Made by a program: the position numbers and the translations under genes. Positions 18,801 through 27,482 of a DNA stretch of 64,000 nucleotides are shown here, one piece after another. Source of the DNA: Planctomycetota bacterium (GTDB lineage: Bacteria > Planctomycetota > UBA8742 > UBA2392); the NCBI GenBank assembly GCA_027493625.1, contig JAOSKM010000001.1:1579489-1643488 (forward strand), given 5' to 3'. A model generated the notes under the pieces. That model worked only from the letters and a program-made list of their open reading frames with translations. It did not search any database and was not told where the DNA came from. Numbering within the stretch: position 1 is the first letter of the stretch; each line of letters starts with the position of its first letter.

Positions 18801-19842
18801 GGTCGGGCAGCAGCTTCTTGGGGAAGCCGCCTTCAATGTTCTGGGGGTTGGGGCGCGACAGGTCGCTCCCGCTGCGGGGCACGCCGATCAGGTCCGGGGT
18901 GCGCACGTTGCTGCGGTCGCTGTCCGCCAGGCCCAGCAGGATGCCGCGGCAGAAGCGGGCGTCGAAGTCCTGCCAGCTGGTGAACGGGGCGCTGGCGCGC
19001 ACCCGCATCACTTCATCGGCCAGCGCCGAGGCCAGGTCTTCGCCGCCGGCGCTGCTGCTGGTGCGGCCGCCGGAACCCGCCGTGGTGATGGGGCCGATCG
19101 GCACGAGCTGGAAGATGGCGCGGTTGTCTTCACCGCTGGGGTACCAGTTGGTTTCATCCTTGACGGTGCGGTTGTTCTGGCGACCCAGGTCCGGCGTGCC
19201 GGAGATCTGCGTCGGCACGTCGGCGCTGAACTTGTCCTTGATCAGCTTGTTGGTGTCGGTGATCTGGTCGTGCTTCTGGAAGAACAGCAGGCGCGCCTTG
19301 GCCTCCAGGTTCGCGAACAGGCACACCAGCACCGGCTTGGGCGCGGTGTTGATGTTGATCGGCGCCTTGCTGAAGCCCGTGGCGCTGGGCTGCCAGTCCG
19401 GCCAGCCATCACGGCCCTCTGAATCGGTGCGCGTGAAGCCCTCGCGGTTCAGCTCCACGGCCGTGAGCTTGAGCGGGTTGGCGCTGGCGTCGTCGTCGAC
19501 TTCGTTGTTGGCGTCGCAGTAGTCGCGGTACTTGTTGTCGACCCAGCTGTTGACGGTGATGAAGTTCATCGCCAGCTCGTACATGCGCTCGCCGTTCTCG
19601 AAGCCCTGCCAGATCGGGCGCAGCTGCTCCTTGCTGCTGAAAATCCAGCCGTTTTCCTCGCCCACGCGCACGAATTCCTGCACCACTTCGGCGGGCAGCG
19701 GGTTGTCGCGCCCGTCGGGTGTTGGTTTGCCGCGGTTGAGCCACGAGTCGATGGCCTTTCCGAGGGTCAGCAGCACCTGCTCGAGTCGCTTGTCGCGGAA
19801 GTTGTTGATGTTCAGCAGGCTGGCGGCGTCCACGACGCGCAC
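15859..19842 (-). CDS. Giant GspK-like pseudopilin with LamG-like domain, C-terminal part
   Basis: 1,327 codons that continue the frame begun at 20441 once one G is added at 19854-19857. The start of this segment (VRVVDAASLLNINNF) corresponds to the GspK 'D..gklNiN' block, and APININTAPKPVLVCLF (about residues 165-181) to the second GspK signature. The region about 800-1120 looks like a concanavalin/LamG fold (YYEGTVDFWIKWDLP, HDWHRFTLTYNSN, YRLWLDGRQVQAVEF). No transmembrane segment outside the pilin helix. A tip-like pseudopilin carrying a carbohydrate- or surface-binding module is plausible (inference). It is roughly four to five times a normal GspK length. Confidence 0.65.
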   Translation of the reverse strand: MRVVDAASLLNINNFRDKRLEQVLLTLGKAIDSWLNRGKPTPDGRDNPLPAEVVQEFVRVGEENGWIFSSKEQLRPIWQGFENGERMYELAMNFITVNSWVDNKYRDYCDANNEVDDDASANPLKLTAVELNREGFTRTDSEGRDGWPDWQPSATGFSKAPININTAPKPVLVCLFANLEAKARLLFFQKHDQITDTNKLIKDKFSADVPTQISGTPDLGRQNNRTVKDETNWYPSGEDNRAIFQLVPIGPITTAGSGGRTSSSAGGEDLASALADEVMRVRASAPFTSWQDFDARFCRGILLGLADSDRSNVRTPDLIGVPRSGSDLSRPNPQNIEGGFPKKLLPDPANCLHAANPIKSGDSAMTPSDFRAWYWKSCVDMIRAALSPVNLTARYNVDYPLHMNVDRMDLVTTSSPICFSSMGVYEIVSQGEIMAPEAGSENATSSGPAELRLPVARRQVRTVVQIYEVMRHASQRDWVTAPSSADFVRRATSSAPTKPEPLTALTKNETKSGPFSIDELDMGVWEKNSGPQGDYLAQLDDGRAIAYQKAKPGEPSPAKDRVKGHNPPNAASGDFGYVFMNPRDETPFTDIQENQYPLAFHARFNESLRARSKTTQFPNVKVEGVNSDALARDEAWGHLPWETGAAFDDFISTATPRSTEKALAVGGGGLANEFDNADSGDQATKYSTLMPDGAFLSGMKIRPRSERSLKTSFGVRGLARVPRLKLLRYPCGAQDSDNPFQPIRPFSWQGDSDKDDGVEDAKQAGYLDPLSGTESDPLMRERMIGLAPPYRGSDQHNRDAEFNRQHRSNMPYYEGTVDFWIKWDLPPQGANYTGADVVVALGEIDPASHNFSALFGATAYGRFRDSAQVKAPDSTNRNANADFEGVQFFVYKEPGGILRFTRLYFSEAFGAAITGGGATGSTSTTVEPFGVAMRRIFDVTKPLGGYTGTNDICNDRGPYGNSNKGFLYARTDAWLDLSKASYVVGAGTGNIMLRPHDWHRFTLTYNSNTESPYRLWLDGRQVQAVEFHKDDDINAPKGYRNDGRHAPLTDQPLPTEEPTGSPGYDVYRTTSMLLEINPEDRLTVGCIFRRQLDIEDSGIFTTYYSEADDQGELVKPARPVFKFDSNIVAVANATIDDFRISAEVLGANIEITDAQFRPYSRYDADGNDCYYENGFLPIQGDDNMLHALPVRLGTISWTELRPDWDPYRGRGLTLATSSGIELEWAIVDDYATAKVGGEKTDISGAKYRGNSGRREATDVKSDEYWASGGMSMRGALLPSGNKVGLLMYRVHFRVGKEIVVNNVTPYLLEVKVTVLTPPRKLAFVVEY

Positions 19843-20441
19843 GCGGAAGTAATCCCCAACGGCTCGTAGGTGCCGGCGGGGCCGTACGGATTCTCCCCGG
19901 CGCGCCCCACGTCCTTGTTGGGGACCTGGTTCACGTTGATGCCGTCGGCATGGAAGCCGGTGACCGTGCGGGCGAAGTTCGGCTGGTTCTTGTCCGTGCC
20001 GTAGTTGGTCTCGTCGCCGCCCCGGTTGTTGTCGCCGTTGAAGTCGACCCAGTTGCCGTCGCCGGTGTTCGCGGCCGAGGTTTTTGAGGCCGCACGGTTC
20101 CAGCTCACGGCCGGATCGGCGCCGTCCAGGGGCTGCAGCGAGTAGCGGCGCGGGTCGTACTCGGTGCCCGCGTCGTCCAGGCCGGCGACACTGGGGCCGA
20201 TGCCCTCGTAGTGCTTGGTGATCGCCTCGGCGCGCAGGCGCGCGATCGAGTACTCGACGCCGTCCAGCGCAAGGTCCAGCGCGCGCTGGCGATCGAGGTA
20301 GTTGGCGGCAGCGCGGCGCTCGGAGAGCGTCACGAAGCTGAAGGACGTGCCGATGACGAACAGCGCCACCAGCAGGCCCAGCACCACCACAAGCATGGTT
20401 CCCCGTCGATTCTGACGGGCAGTATGGATTCGATGACTCAC
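19812..20441 (-). CDS. Giant GspK-like pseudopilin, N-terminal part
   Basis: Start GTG 20441 with GGAGG 7 bases upstream. A prepilin-like leader ending RRG precedes TMLVVVLGLLVALFVIGTSF, then a GspK-like helix (ERRAAANYLDRQRALDLALD). The frame breaks after GPAGTYEPLG: here it reads ITSACASW and stops at 19812, whereas the next frame reads DYFRVRVVDAASLLNIN, the expected continuation. One missing G in the G4 run (19854-19857) explains it. Restored gene 15859-20441 encodes about 1,527 residues. Confidence 0.65.
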   Translation of the reverse strand: MSHRIHTARQNRRGTMLVVVLGLLVALFVIGTSFSFVTLSERRAAANYLDRQRALDLALDGVEYSIARLRAEAITKHYEGIGPSVAGLDDAGTEYDPRRYSLQPLDGADPAVSWNRAASKTSAANTGDGNWVDFNGDNNRGGDETNYGTDKNQPNFARTVTGFHADGINVNQVPNKDVGRAGENPYGPAGTYEPLGITSACASWTPPAC

Positions 20442-20533
20442 GTCTAGCCTCCGTTGACCAGGCAGAGGGACTGCAGTTGGGGATTCTTGATGGCGCGCTC
20501 GCACCGAGCCCGCCATCGAAAATCCGCTTCCGC

Positions 20534-21352
20534 TCAGGCGTCCAGGTACGTGCCCCCCGCCGCGTCCGCCAGCCGCTTGTAATACTCTTTCTCGTCGCCC
20601 GACAGCCCCACCCCGGTGATGTCCAGGGTGGTTTTCTTGCCGGCCGCGCGCCACTTCTTCACCTGTGCCAGCAGGAACTCGCCCGCATTCTTGTGCTGTT
20701 TGCGCTCGCGTTCGAGCTCTTCGCTGAGGCCCTCGGGCTCGCCGGGCATGCTGCCGACGATCATGGTAGCCGAGTCGGGCCCCTGCTCGAAGCATTCGCG
20801 CAGCATGTTGAAGAGGTCGTTGTCTCCCTTGGCTTCCAGTTTCTTGAGCCACTCCTTGGCGCGCCGGGCGTTGTCCTCGGTGGCGGCCTGCAGCTCGCCG
20901 CCGGCGGCGAAGTCCTGCACGCTGCCGAAGGTGACGATGTTGAAGCGCAGGCGCGGGTCCTTGCGCTTGGCCAGGGCATCCAGCGAGCGCTCCATCTGCG
21001 CCACCATGTGCTCGAGGCGCGTGGTCTCGCGTGCGTCATCGACCGTGATGCTCTTGGACATGGCGTTGCTGATGTCCAGCAGATACACGCGCGTCTTCAG
21101 CTTGGTGTCTTCCGGCTTCGGCTGTTCACCGTCCGCCTTGCCTTCCGCCTTCTTGCCGCCGAACTTGATCTTGGGGTAGCTGGTCGGGCGGTCGTGACCG
21201 TCCTGCACGGCCTTGCCCTCTGCGGCGGGTGGCTCGGTCTTGCCCGGATCCTGCGCGAAACACAACGCGGCCGCCGGCAGCAGCAGGCAGCACGCAAGGG
21301 CAAGTCGGCCCAGCAGGCGCAGTTTCAGTTGATCCGGCATGGTTTCCGGCAT
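20534..21352 (-). CDS. Exported VWA-like protein
   Basis: 272 residues with a signal peptide (LACCLLLPAAALCFA), a Lys/Pro/Glu linker and a von Willebrand A-like core. The core has TRVYLLDISNAMS at residues ~88-100, a central strand NIVTFGS, and a closing block DITGVGLSGDEKEYYKRLAD as in VWA C-terminal strands. The metal site reads DISNA, so the third position of DxSxS is Ala and metal binding may be weak. It lies upstream of the giant pseudopilin gene on the same strand, 92 bases apart, and may be co-expressed. Function unknown. Confidence 0.65.
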   Translation of the reverse strand: MPETMPDQLKLRLLGRLALACCLLLPAAALCFAQDPGKTEPPAAEGKAVQDGHDRPTSYPKIKFGGKKAEGKADGEQPKPEDTKLKTRVYLLDISNAMSKSITVDDARETTRLEHMVAQMERSLDALAKRKDPRLRFNIVTFGSVQDFAAGGELQAATEDNARRAKEWLKKLEAKGDNDLFNMLRECFEQGPDSATMIVGSMPGEPEGLSEELERERKQHKNAGEFLLAQVKKWRAAGKKTTLDITGVGLSGDEKEYYKRLADAAGGTYLDA

Positions 21353-21700
21353 TTCACCACAAGTGTCTGACTTTTCAAGGTTTGCGCTACCAGTTGCGGG
21401 TTACATGTGACACAGACCTGTGCTGTACTGGTGCAACCTTGGTGCCATCCGCAACGTCAGCAATGTGGAGAACGCCGGCGGCCGCGGGGTGGACGACGCA
21501 AACAGCTTTACCGCTATAAGTTACGACGCTGCCTTGGGGTGCAATCGACGCCGAGCGCTGTGCCGTCACAGCCGGCGTCGGGTTGCGGGCGTGACGCGGC
21601 AGTAACGCCGGGTCACCCGCGGGAAATTGTGCAAACGTCGTTGCCTGCTGGACGTATATAGAGTGTCATTCGTTGTCCTGTCATTCCGGAAGGGGTCGTG
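21353..21700. other. 348-base divergent intergenic region
   Basis: It lies between the divergent VWA gene and HEAT-repeat lipoprotein gene. No convincing gene or repeat. It must contain both promoters; the only AT-rich spot is GTATATAG at about 21653, 40-50 bases before the lipoprotein start, without a clear -35 box. Confidence 0.5.
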
Positions 21701-23095
21701 ATGCGCGCGAAGTTGTCCGTCATTCTGTTCCTGTTGGCCGGTGTTGCGCTGCTAGGCGCCGGCTGCTCCAGCACCCCCGCGACCGACGAAGAAGCGGACG
21801 CCGGACGTCACTCCTACGTCGACGACGAGACGCTTGAAGCCTTTGACCGCGACCTGCGCGACCTGGCGTTTGCGGTGAACCGCGCCAATGAAAAAGAAGA
21901 GCGTGCGCTGCACACCAAGATCAGCGAAAGCGCGCGCCTGTACCAGAAGGCGCTGATCTCGGCGCTTTACGACGACAGCTCAACGGCGCGCCGCGCGCTG
22001 GCTGCGGTGATGCTGGGCTTCACGGGTGACGCCACGGTGATTTCGCCGCTGATCGAGAAACTCAACGATGAAGACGAACCGGAGCGCGTGCGCCTCAATG
22101 CGGCGCTCGGACTCTCCACCATGGGCGACAAGCTGCGCGATTACGACCCGCACAAGACGCTGATGTCGGCGCTCAGCGCCCAGATGCAGAACCGCGAAGC
22201 CAGCTACAACATGCGGCGCGCGGCCATCATGTCCTACGCGGTGGCCTTCGACGGCGCCCAGAACGACAGCATCCTGCCCCTGCGCGACCGCTTCCTGAGC
22301 GACCCGGACGTGCGCGTGCAGATTGCCGCCATCACCGCCATGGGCGACATCGGCGACACCAACGCGGTGCCAGACCTCGCCGTGGTGGGCCTCGATCACC
22401 CGGAGCCGGACATCCGTGCCGCCTCGGCCGTGGCCCTGGGCAAGATCGCCGACCCCACCCGCGTGCTGCCGGCACTTTCCGCCGCCTGCCTTGACGACAA
22501 CGCGCTGGTACGTCGCCAGGCCGTGGACGCGATCAGCAAGCACTACGGCAGCGACCCGGAGCGCGTGTACGCCACGCTGATCACCGGGCTCAGCGACTTC
22601 GACGAGCGCGTCCGCGAGTCGTCCGCGCTGGCGCTTTCGCGCATCAACGACGCGCGGGCGATTGACTCGCTGCTGCAAGCCACCGGCGACCGCGTTGCGC
22701 TGGTGCGTGAAGCCGCAGCGTTCTCGCTCGGTGAGCTGATCACTCCCGACCGCGAGAAAGAAGCATTCCCGCTGGTCGAGCTGCTGTCTGACCAGAACCC
22801 GGGCGTGCAGGCCGCCGCGTTGAACAGCCTGTGGCGCATAACAAAGGAAGATTTCGGCAGCGAGCAGACCCGCTGGCAGAAGTACTTCTACACCAAGTAC
22901 CCCGAGATCGACCCCGCCAACATCTATGGCGACGGACCCAGGCCTCGGGTCACCTCCGGTATTTCCAACAGCGGTGCGCGCCGTACCACCACCACCAGCC
23001 AGCGCACCAACACGCAGCGCACCCAGCCGCGTACCAACACCACGCGCCCGCAGCAGTCCCGCAACACCGGCCGCACCAACACCACGCGGCGCTAG
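21701..23095 (+). CDS. HEAT-repeat lipoprotein
   Basis: 464 residues from ATG 21701 (GTG just before it is the alternative; GGAAGGGG upstream). Lipoprotein signal with lipobox LLGAGC. Residues ~90-390 form HEAT/PBS-type repeats of about 32-38 residues (ARRALAAVMLGFTGDATVIS; VRVQIAAITAMGDIGDTNAV; IRAASAVALGKIADPTRVLP; VRESSALALSRINDARAIDS). A basic Arg/Thr/Asn/Gln low-complexity tail ends the protein (TSQRTNTQRTQ...TGRTNTTRR). It is likely a membrane-anchored protein-binding scaffold facing the periplasm. The tail could contact peptidoglycan or polyanions (inference). A terminator follows. Confidence 0.85.
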   Translation: MRAKLSVILFLLAGVALLGAGCSSTPATDEEADAGRHSYVDDETLEAFDRDLRDLAFAVNRANEKEERALHTKISESARLYQKALISALYDDSSTARRALAAVMLGFTGDATVISPLIEKLNDEDEPERVRLNAALGLSTMGDKLRDYDPHKTLMSALSAQMQNREASYNMRRAAIMSYAVAFDGAQNDSILPLRDRFLSDPDVRVQIAAITAMGDIGDTNAVPDLAVVGLDHPEPDIRAASAVALGKIADPTRVLPALSAACLDDNALVRRQAVDAISKHYGSDPERVYATLITGLSDFDERVRESSALALSRINDARAIDSLLQATGDRVALVREAAAFSLGELITPDREKEAFPLVELLSDQNPGVQAAALNSLWRITKEDFGSEQTRWQKYFYTKYPEIDPANIYGDGPRPRVTSGISNSGARRTTTTSQRTNTQRTQPRTNTTRPQQSRNTGRTNTTRR

Positions 23096-23111
23096 CCCCG
23101 CGATGACAATC

Positions 23112-23149
23112 CCGGGCTGAACCGCGGGCCGGTTCAGCCCGGTTGCTTT
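23112..23149 (+). terminator. Rho-independent terminator
   Basis: CGGGCTGAACC (23113-23123) and GGTTCAGCCCG (23131-23141) form an 11-bp stem, followed by GTTGCTTTG. It ends the lipoprotein transcript before nuoJ. Confidence 0.75.
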
Positions 23150-23290
23150 GTGCCCGGCGCGGCCTGCCTGTGCGGTGATTTGTCACGCTGCAAAGGCCCG
23201 TAACTGCGGGCCATGGGGCCGCTTGCTTCCCCTGTGCGGCACTGCTAACGTGCCGCCCACACTCGGGCTCCGTGGCATCCAGGGACGCTG

Positions 23291-24043
23291 ATGGAAGTTC
23301 TTTTCTGGCTCAGTTTCGTGGTGACGCTGCTCGGCGCGGCGATGATGATTACGCAGAAGCACGCGGTCTACGCGCTGCTTGGCCTGCTGATCGCCTTCGT
23401 CGGCTCGGCCGGCGTGTTCCTGGCACTGGACGCCCCCTTCATTGCGGTATCCCAGATCCTGATTTACGCGGGCGCCCTGGCGGTGATGTTCCTGTTCGTG
23501 CTGATGTTCACCGACACGCGCACGGATGAAGACCAGGGCCTGCCCGGCGCCGTGGGCTCGCGCGCGGTGTGGGATCCGGCCCAGGCCAGGCCCCCGAAGA
23601 AGCGCAAGAAAGACGAGCCCCGTCCCCCGCTGCTTTCGGGCCTGGTGATGCCCAAGCCCATGGCGGTGGTGGTTTCGCTGGCGCTGCTGGTGTGCATGGT
23701 GGCGGTGATCGTGAAACTGCCCGCCAGCTACAACTCGTTCGGTGAGCTGCCTTCGGTGGACGGCGCTGTGATCGCTGCGGGTGAGGCCGCTCCCAACTAC
23801 GACACCGGCCTGCGCCGCAGCGTGAAGCAGCCGGACGGCAGCTCGCTCGAGGTTCCGCGCCACGTGGGCTACGGCGACACCGCGGCGGTTTCTCACACGA
23901 TTTTTGAGGGCTTTCCGCTGGCGTTCGAAGTGGTAAGCCTGCTGATCTTCGCGGCGCTGCTCGGCGCGGTGTTGCTGGCACGCCGCCACCTGACGAGCGT
24001 CCCGGGCGCACAGGAAGCAGGCAAGGAGCAGGAACATGCTTGA
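23291..24043 (+). CDS. nuoJ: NADH-quinone oxidoreductase subunit J
   Basis: Membrane-arm subunit of complex I. The 250-residue protein has the NuoJ N-terminal helices (VTLLGAAMMITQKHAVYALLG, FLALDAPFIAVSQILIYAGALAVMFLFVLMF) and a late helix before LLGAVLLARRHL. Between them is a long hydrophilic stretch (about residues 75-115 and again 140-205), longer than in E. coli NuoJ. It overlaps nuoK by 8 bases. The upstream nuo genes are not adjacent. Confidence 0.92.
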   Translation: MEVLFWLSFVVTLLGAAMMITQKHAVYALLGLLIAFVGSAGVFLALDAPFIAVSQILIYAGALAVMFLFVLMFTDTRTDEDQGLPGAVGSRAVWDPAQARPPKKRKKDEPRPPLLSGLVMPKPMAVVVSLALLVCMVAVIVKLPASYNSFGELPSVDGAVIAAGEAAPNYDTGLRRSVKQPDGSSLEVPRHVGYGDTAAVSHTIFEGFPLAFEVVSLLIFAALLGAVLLARRHLTSVPGAQEAGKEQEHA

Positions 24044-24362
24044 GCCCAAGGTGGTGCTGTTCCTGGCTTCGGTGCTGTTCTGCTGCGGCGTATACGGGGT
24101 GCTGTCGCGCAAGCATCTGATCATGATGCTGATGTCGCTCGAGCTGATGCTCAACGCGATCAACATCATGCTGGTTACCTTCTCGCGCCACTGGGCGGGC
24201 AAGGGTGCCGGCCTGATCGGCGCGCACTCGGGGCAGTTCTTCACGCTGATGGTCATGGCGGTGGCCGCCGCCGAGGTGGGCATCGGCCTTGCCATCATCG
24301 TGGCGATTTTCAGGCGCAAACACACGGCGGACGCCGACGCTGCCGCCGATCTCAAGGGCTGA
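24036..24362 (+). CDS. nuoK: NADH-quinone oxidoreductase subunit K
   Basis: 108-residue, three-helix membrane subunit of complex I. Family features are visible: GVYGVLSRKHLIMMLMSLEL with the conserved Glu of helix II, LMLNAINIMLV, and a second membrane Glu in AAAEVGIGLAIIVAIFR. Start ATG 24036 overlaps nuoJ; the stop is 1 base before the nuoL ATG. Standard J-K-L order. Confidence 0.95.
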   Translation: MLEPKVVLFLASVLFCCGVYGVLSRKHLIMMLMSLELMLNAINIMLVTFSRHWAGKGAGLIGAHSGQFFTLMVMAVAAAEVGIGLAIIVAIFRRKHTADADAAADLKG

Positions 24363-24363
24363 G

Positions 24364-26400
24364 ATGGACCTGTTCAACAATCCGAAGTTGCTGCTGTGGG
24401 CGGTGCCTCTGCTGCCCCTGTTCGGCTTCCTGATCAACGGACTGTTCGGGCGGCGCCTGAACCTGGCCGCCTCGGGCGGCGTTGCCGCGACCTCGGTGCT
24501 GTTGTCGTTCGTGTGCGCGGTGGGCCTGTTCGTGTACCACCTGGACATGAACCGCAGCCAGGCAATCTCGACTTCGGCCTTCACCTGGATGTCGGTGGGC
24601 GACTTCCAGATCAACTTCGCGCTGCTGCTGGACCACCTGAGCAGCGTGTACATGCTGGTAATCACCGGTGTGGGCAGCCTGATCCACATCTACAGTATCG
24701 GCTACATGAGCCACGACGAGGGTTACGCGCGCTACTTTGCGTACCTGAACCTGTTCGTGTTCAGCATGCTGATGCTGGTGCTGGGCGACAGCCTGGTCAC
24801 CCTGTTCATGGGCTGGGAAGGCGTGGGCCTGTGCAGCTACCTGCTGATCGGCTTCTGGTACAAGGACCGCAACAACGCCATCGCCGGCAAGAAGGCCTTC
24901 ATCGCCAACCGCATCGGCGACTTCGGCTTCATGATCGGCATGTTCCTGATCTTCTGGCACTTCGGCACCCTCAGCTACACCGGTCTGCTCAGCCAGGCGG
25001 GCGCGATCGCCGCGGCCGATACCACCCTGCTGAACGCCGCCTGCATCTGCCTGTTCATCGGCGCCTGCGGCAAGTCGGCCCAGATTCCGCTGTACGTCTG
25101 GCTGCCTGACGCCATGGCCGGTCCCACGCCGGTCAGCGCGCTGATCCACGCCGCCACCATGGTTACCGCCGGCATCTACATGGTTGCGCGCCTGAACTTC
25201 GTGTTCGTGCACGCAGAACTGGCGATGGACATCGTGGCGATTGTCGGCGGCGTGACCGCGCTGTTCGCCGGCAGCATCGGCCTGGTACAGCGCGACATCA
25301 AGAAGGTGCTGGCATACTCGACCGTCAGCCAGCTCGGCTTCATGTTCATGGCCGCGGGGCTGGGCGCTTTCCATATCGCGGTGTTCCATGTGTTCACGCA
25401 CGCCTTCTTCAAGGCGCTGCTGTTCCTGGGCTCCGGCTCGGTGATCCATGCCCTTGAGCATTCCCTGGGCCACGGCAATCCGGACAGCCAGGACATGTGG
25501 AAGATGGGCGGCCTCAAAGAGAAAATGCCCATCACCTGCTACACCATGTTCATCGGCTCGCTGGCCCTGGCGGGCATCCCGGTGTTCTCGGGCTTCTTCA
25601 GCAAGGACGCCATCCTGTACACCGCGTTCCATCGCGGCGACGGGCTCGGCTGGCTGATCTACGCCCTGGGGGTGGCGGCCGCCGTCTGCACCGCGTTCTA
25701 CAGCGCGCGCCTGATGGGCCTGACCTTCTTCGGCAAGTGGCGCGGCAACGAACACGCCTACGCACACGCCGACGAGTCGCCGCGCAGCATGACCATGCCG
25801 CTGATGATCCTGGCCGTGCTGGCGTTCGGCGCCGGCTGGCTGATCACCCCGGCCGCGTGGTTCCACTTCACCCCGTTCAGCGACTGGCTGGCGCCGACCT
25901 GGGCCGCGGCACAGGCCACCCTGGCGGACGGATCGCACTTCAAGCTGAGCGCGGAGCACGACGCGGCCGCAATCACCGCGGAGTGGATCAACATGATCAT
26001 CAGCTCGGTGATCGCCGGCGGTGTCTTCCTCTTCGCGTTCTTCATCTACAAGAACCCGGCGAACATCGAGAAGGTGAGGAAGCTTGCCTTCAGCGGCGAG
26101 GGCGACGCCCAGCGCATGACGCCCTGGTACAAGCTCCTGCTGAACAAGTACTACGTGGACGAGATCTACGAGAAGTTCGTGATCGGACCGGTGCGCATCG
26201 CGAGCGACGTGCTGTTCGTGGTGGTAGACGTGATCGTGATTGACCTGCTGTTCGTCAACGGCAGCGCCATGCTGGTCAAGGCCAGCAGCGACCTCGGTCG
26301 CAGGCTGCAGACCGGCCTGGTGCGTCACTACCTGTACGCCTTCGCGGTCGGCATGGTGGTGCTGAGCGCGCTGTTCCTGCTGATGGCCGGGCAGAAGTAA
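24364..26400 (+). CDS. nuoL: NADH-quinone oxidoreductase subunit L
   Basis: 678 residues from ATG 24364 (MDLFNNPKLLLW). The proton-pumping antiporter-like core is clear: MGWEGVGLCSYLLIGFWY with its Glu, KAFIANRIGDFGF, LPDAMAGPTPVSALIHAATM, RDIKKVLAYSTVSQLGFM with the conserved Lys, and HAFFKALLFLGSGSVIHAL. The C-terminal lateral helix region is present (NKYYVDEIYEKFVIGPV). nuoM and nuoN do not follow; an AT-rich repeat and a convergent protease gene come next. The rest of complex I must be elsewhere. Confidence 0.95.
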   Translation: MDLFNNPKLLLWAVPLLPLFGFLINGLFGRRLNLAASGGVAATSVLLSFVCAVGLFVYHLDMNRSQAISTSAFTWMSVGDFQINFALLLDHLSSVYMLVITGVGSLIHIYSIGYMSHDEGYARYFAYLNLFVFSMLMLVLGDSLVTLFMGWEGVGLCSYLLIGFWYKDRNNAIAGKKAFIANRIGDFGFMIGMFLIFWHFGTLSYTGLLSQAGAIAAADTTLLNAACICLFIGACGKSAQIPLYVWLPDAMAGPTPVSALIHAATMVTAGIYMVARLNFVFVHAELAMDIVAIVGGVTALFAGSIGLVQRDIKKVLAYSTVSQLGFMFMAAGLGAFHIAVFHVFTHAFFKALLFLGSGSVIHALEHSLGHGNPDSQDMWKMGGLKEKMPITCYTMFIGSLALAGIPVFSGFFSKDAILYTAFHRGDGLGWLIYALGVAAAVCTAFYSARLMGLTFFGKWRGNEHAYAHADESPRSMTMPLMILAVLAFGAGWLITPAAWFHFTPFSDWLAPTWAAAQATLADGSHFKLSAEHDAAAITAEWINMIISSVIAGGVFLFAFFIYKNPANIEKVRKLAFSGEGDAQRMTPWYKLLLNKYYVDEIYEKFVIGPVRIASDVLFVVVDVIVIDLLFVNGSAMLVKASSDLGRRLQTGLVRHYLYAFAVGMVVLSALFLLMAGQK

Positions 26401-26602
26401 ACCAGGTTACAGGGTTCAGGTTACAGGTTTCAGGGAGTGGCTCGCACCGCTGCCTGGCAAGGGCAACCGTCCCTCGCCCGAGTGGGGACGCTGTCGAACC
26501 TGCCATCGGCGGGCGACTCACAGACCGACTTCGATTCGCAGGATTCGGCCGCCGGCAGTTCCCTGAAACCTGAAACCTGAAACCTAACACCTGTACCCTG
26601 CC
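26401..26602. repeat. Inverted repeat of CCTGAAA/TTTCAGG units
   Basis: The left arm contains GGGTTCAGGTTACAGGTTTC and the right arm CCTGAAACCTGAAACCTGAA, plus CACCTGTACCCTG, around a ~120-base GC-rich core. It fills the convergent gap between nuoL and the CPBP protease gene. Built from ~8-base tandem units like the other AT-rich loci. Confidence 0.75.
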
Positions 26603-27475
26603 CTACAGCACAAAGAACTGCATGGTCACCACGAACGCGTTGTGCAGCGCGTGGTACAGCACGCCGGGCCAGATGCTGCGGGTGTGGGCATAGAGCGCCG
26701 TCAGGATCAGCGACAACAGCGTCAGCGGCAGGATGCCGACCGTCCACTGCCACACGTTGTGCGCCGCCACGAAAGCGCTCACGCTGAACAGCAGCGCGAT
26801 GATCGCCCCCGGGTGCCTCCAGCCTCCGCTGCTTCCCAGCGGCGTGAGCAGCCGCCGCGTGCCCCCGAACAGCACCACCCGGAACACGAACTCTTCCATC
26901 AGGGGCGCGGCCACCACGGCCATGATGTACCAGGCCGCAATCCACAGCAGATCGCTGCGACTGCGCAGCAGCTTGAGCACGTCCTGCTGCACGATCGGCG
27001 CATCCAGCAGGTAGTGCAGTTGCGCCGAGCTGAATGACGCAAGCTGCATCAGCGGAAAGGCCAGCAGCCACAGCAGCGGCACCCACTTCAACGCGCTGCG
27101 CGGTGCTGAAATCCATTCGCCACGCGGTTCGTCCCCCGGCCGCCAGGGATGGTTTGCCAGCACGAAGATTGCAGTCAGCGCGAAGCCCGCCTGCACGCCG
27201 CCGGTGATCAGCGGGTCGCCAAGCGGCATCGGCTGGCCCAGGGCCATGATCACCACGGACGGCAGCACGAAACAGGCCAGCGCCAGGGGGAAACCCAGCA
27301 CGGCCTCGCTGCGGCTCAGACCGGAACCCGCCACGCCAAAGCGGCGCAGCAGCAGGTACAGGCCGTAAGCGCCGCCGACCGCGCCCAGCAGGCTGAGGGC
27401 GAACGCCACTCCGTGCAGGCCGGAAGCGACCTGGATGCGATCGGGCTCAAGCAGGTAGTCGGTGATAGAAGCCAT
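26603..27475 (-). CDS. CPBP-family intramembrane protease
   Basis: 290-residue polytopic protein with the CPBP (Rce1/abortive-infection-like) motifs: MEEFVFRVVLFGG (EExxxR, around residue 193), SVSAFVAAHNV, and a final HALHN (HxxxN) in GVLYHALHNAFVV. These glutamic endopeptidases cleave substrates in the membrane; in bacteria some process or protect against peptides. Several helices precede the motif region. No partner gene is obvious; it is isolated between two repeat loci. Confidence 0.9.
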   Translation of the reverse strand: MASITDYLLEPDRIQVASGLHGVAFALSLLGAVGGAYGLYLLLRRFGVAGSGLSRSEAVLGFPLALACFVLPSVVIMALGQPMPLGDPLITGGVQAGFALTAIFVLANHPWRPGDEPRGEWISAPRSALKWVPLLWLLAFPLMQLASFSSAQLHYLLDAPIVQQDVLKLLRSRSDLLWIAAWYIMAVVAAPLMEEFVFRVVLFGGTRRLLTPLGSSGGWRHPGAIIALLFSVSAFVAAHNVWQWTVGILPLTLLSLILTALYAHTRSIWPGVLYHALHNAFVVTMQFFVL

Positions 27476-27482
27476 CGGCGGT

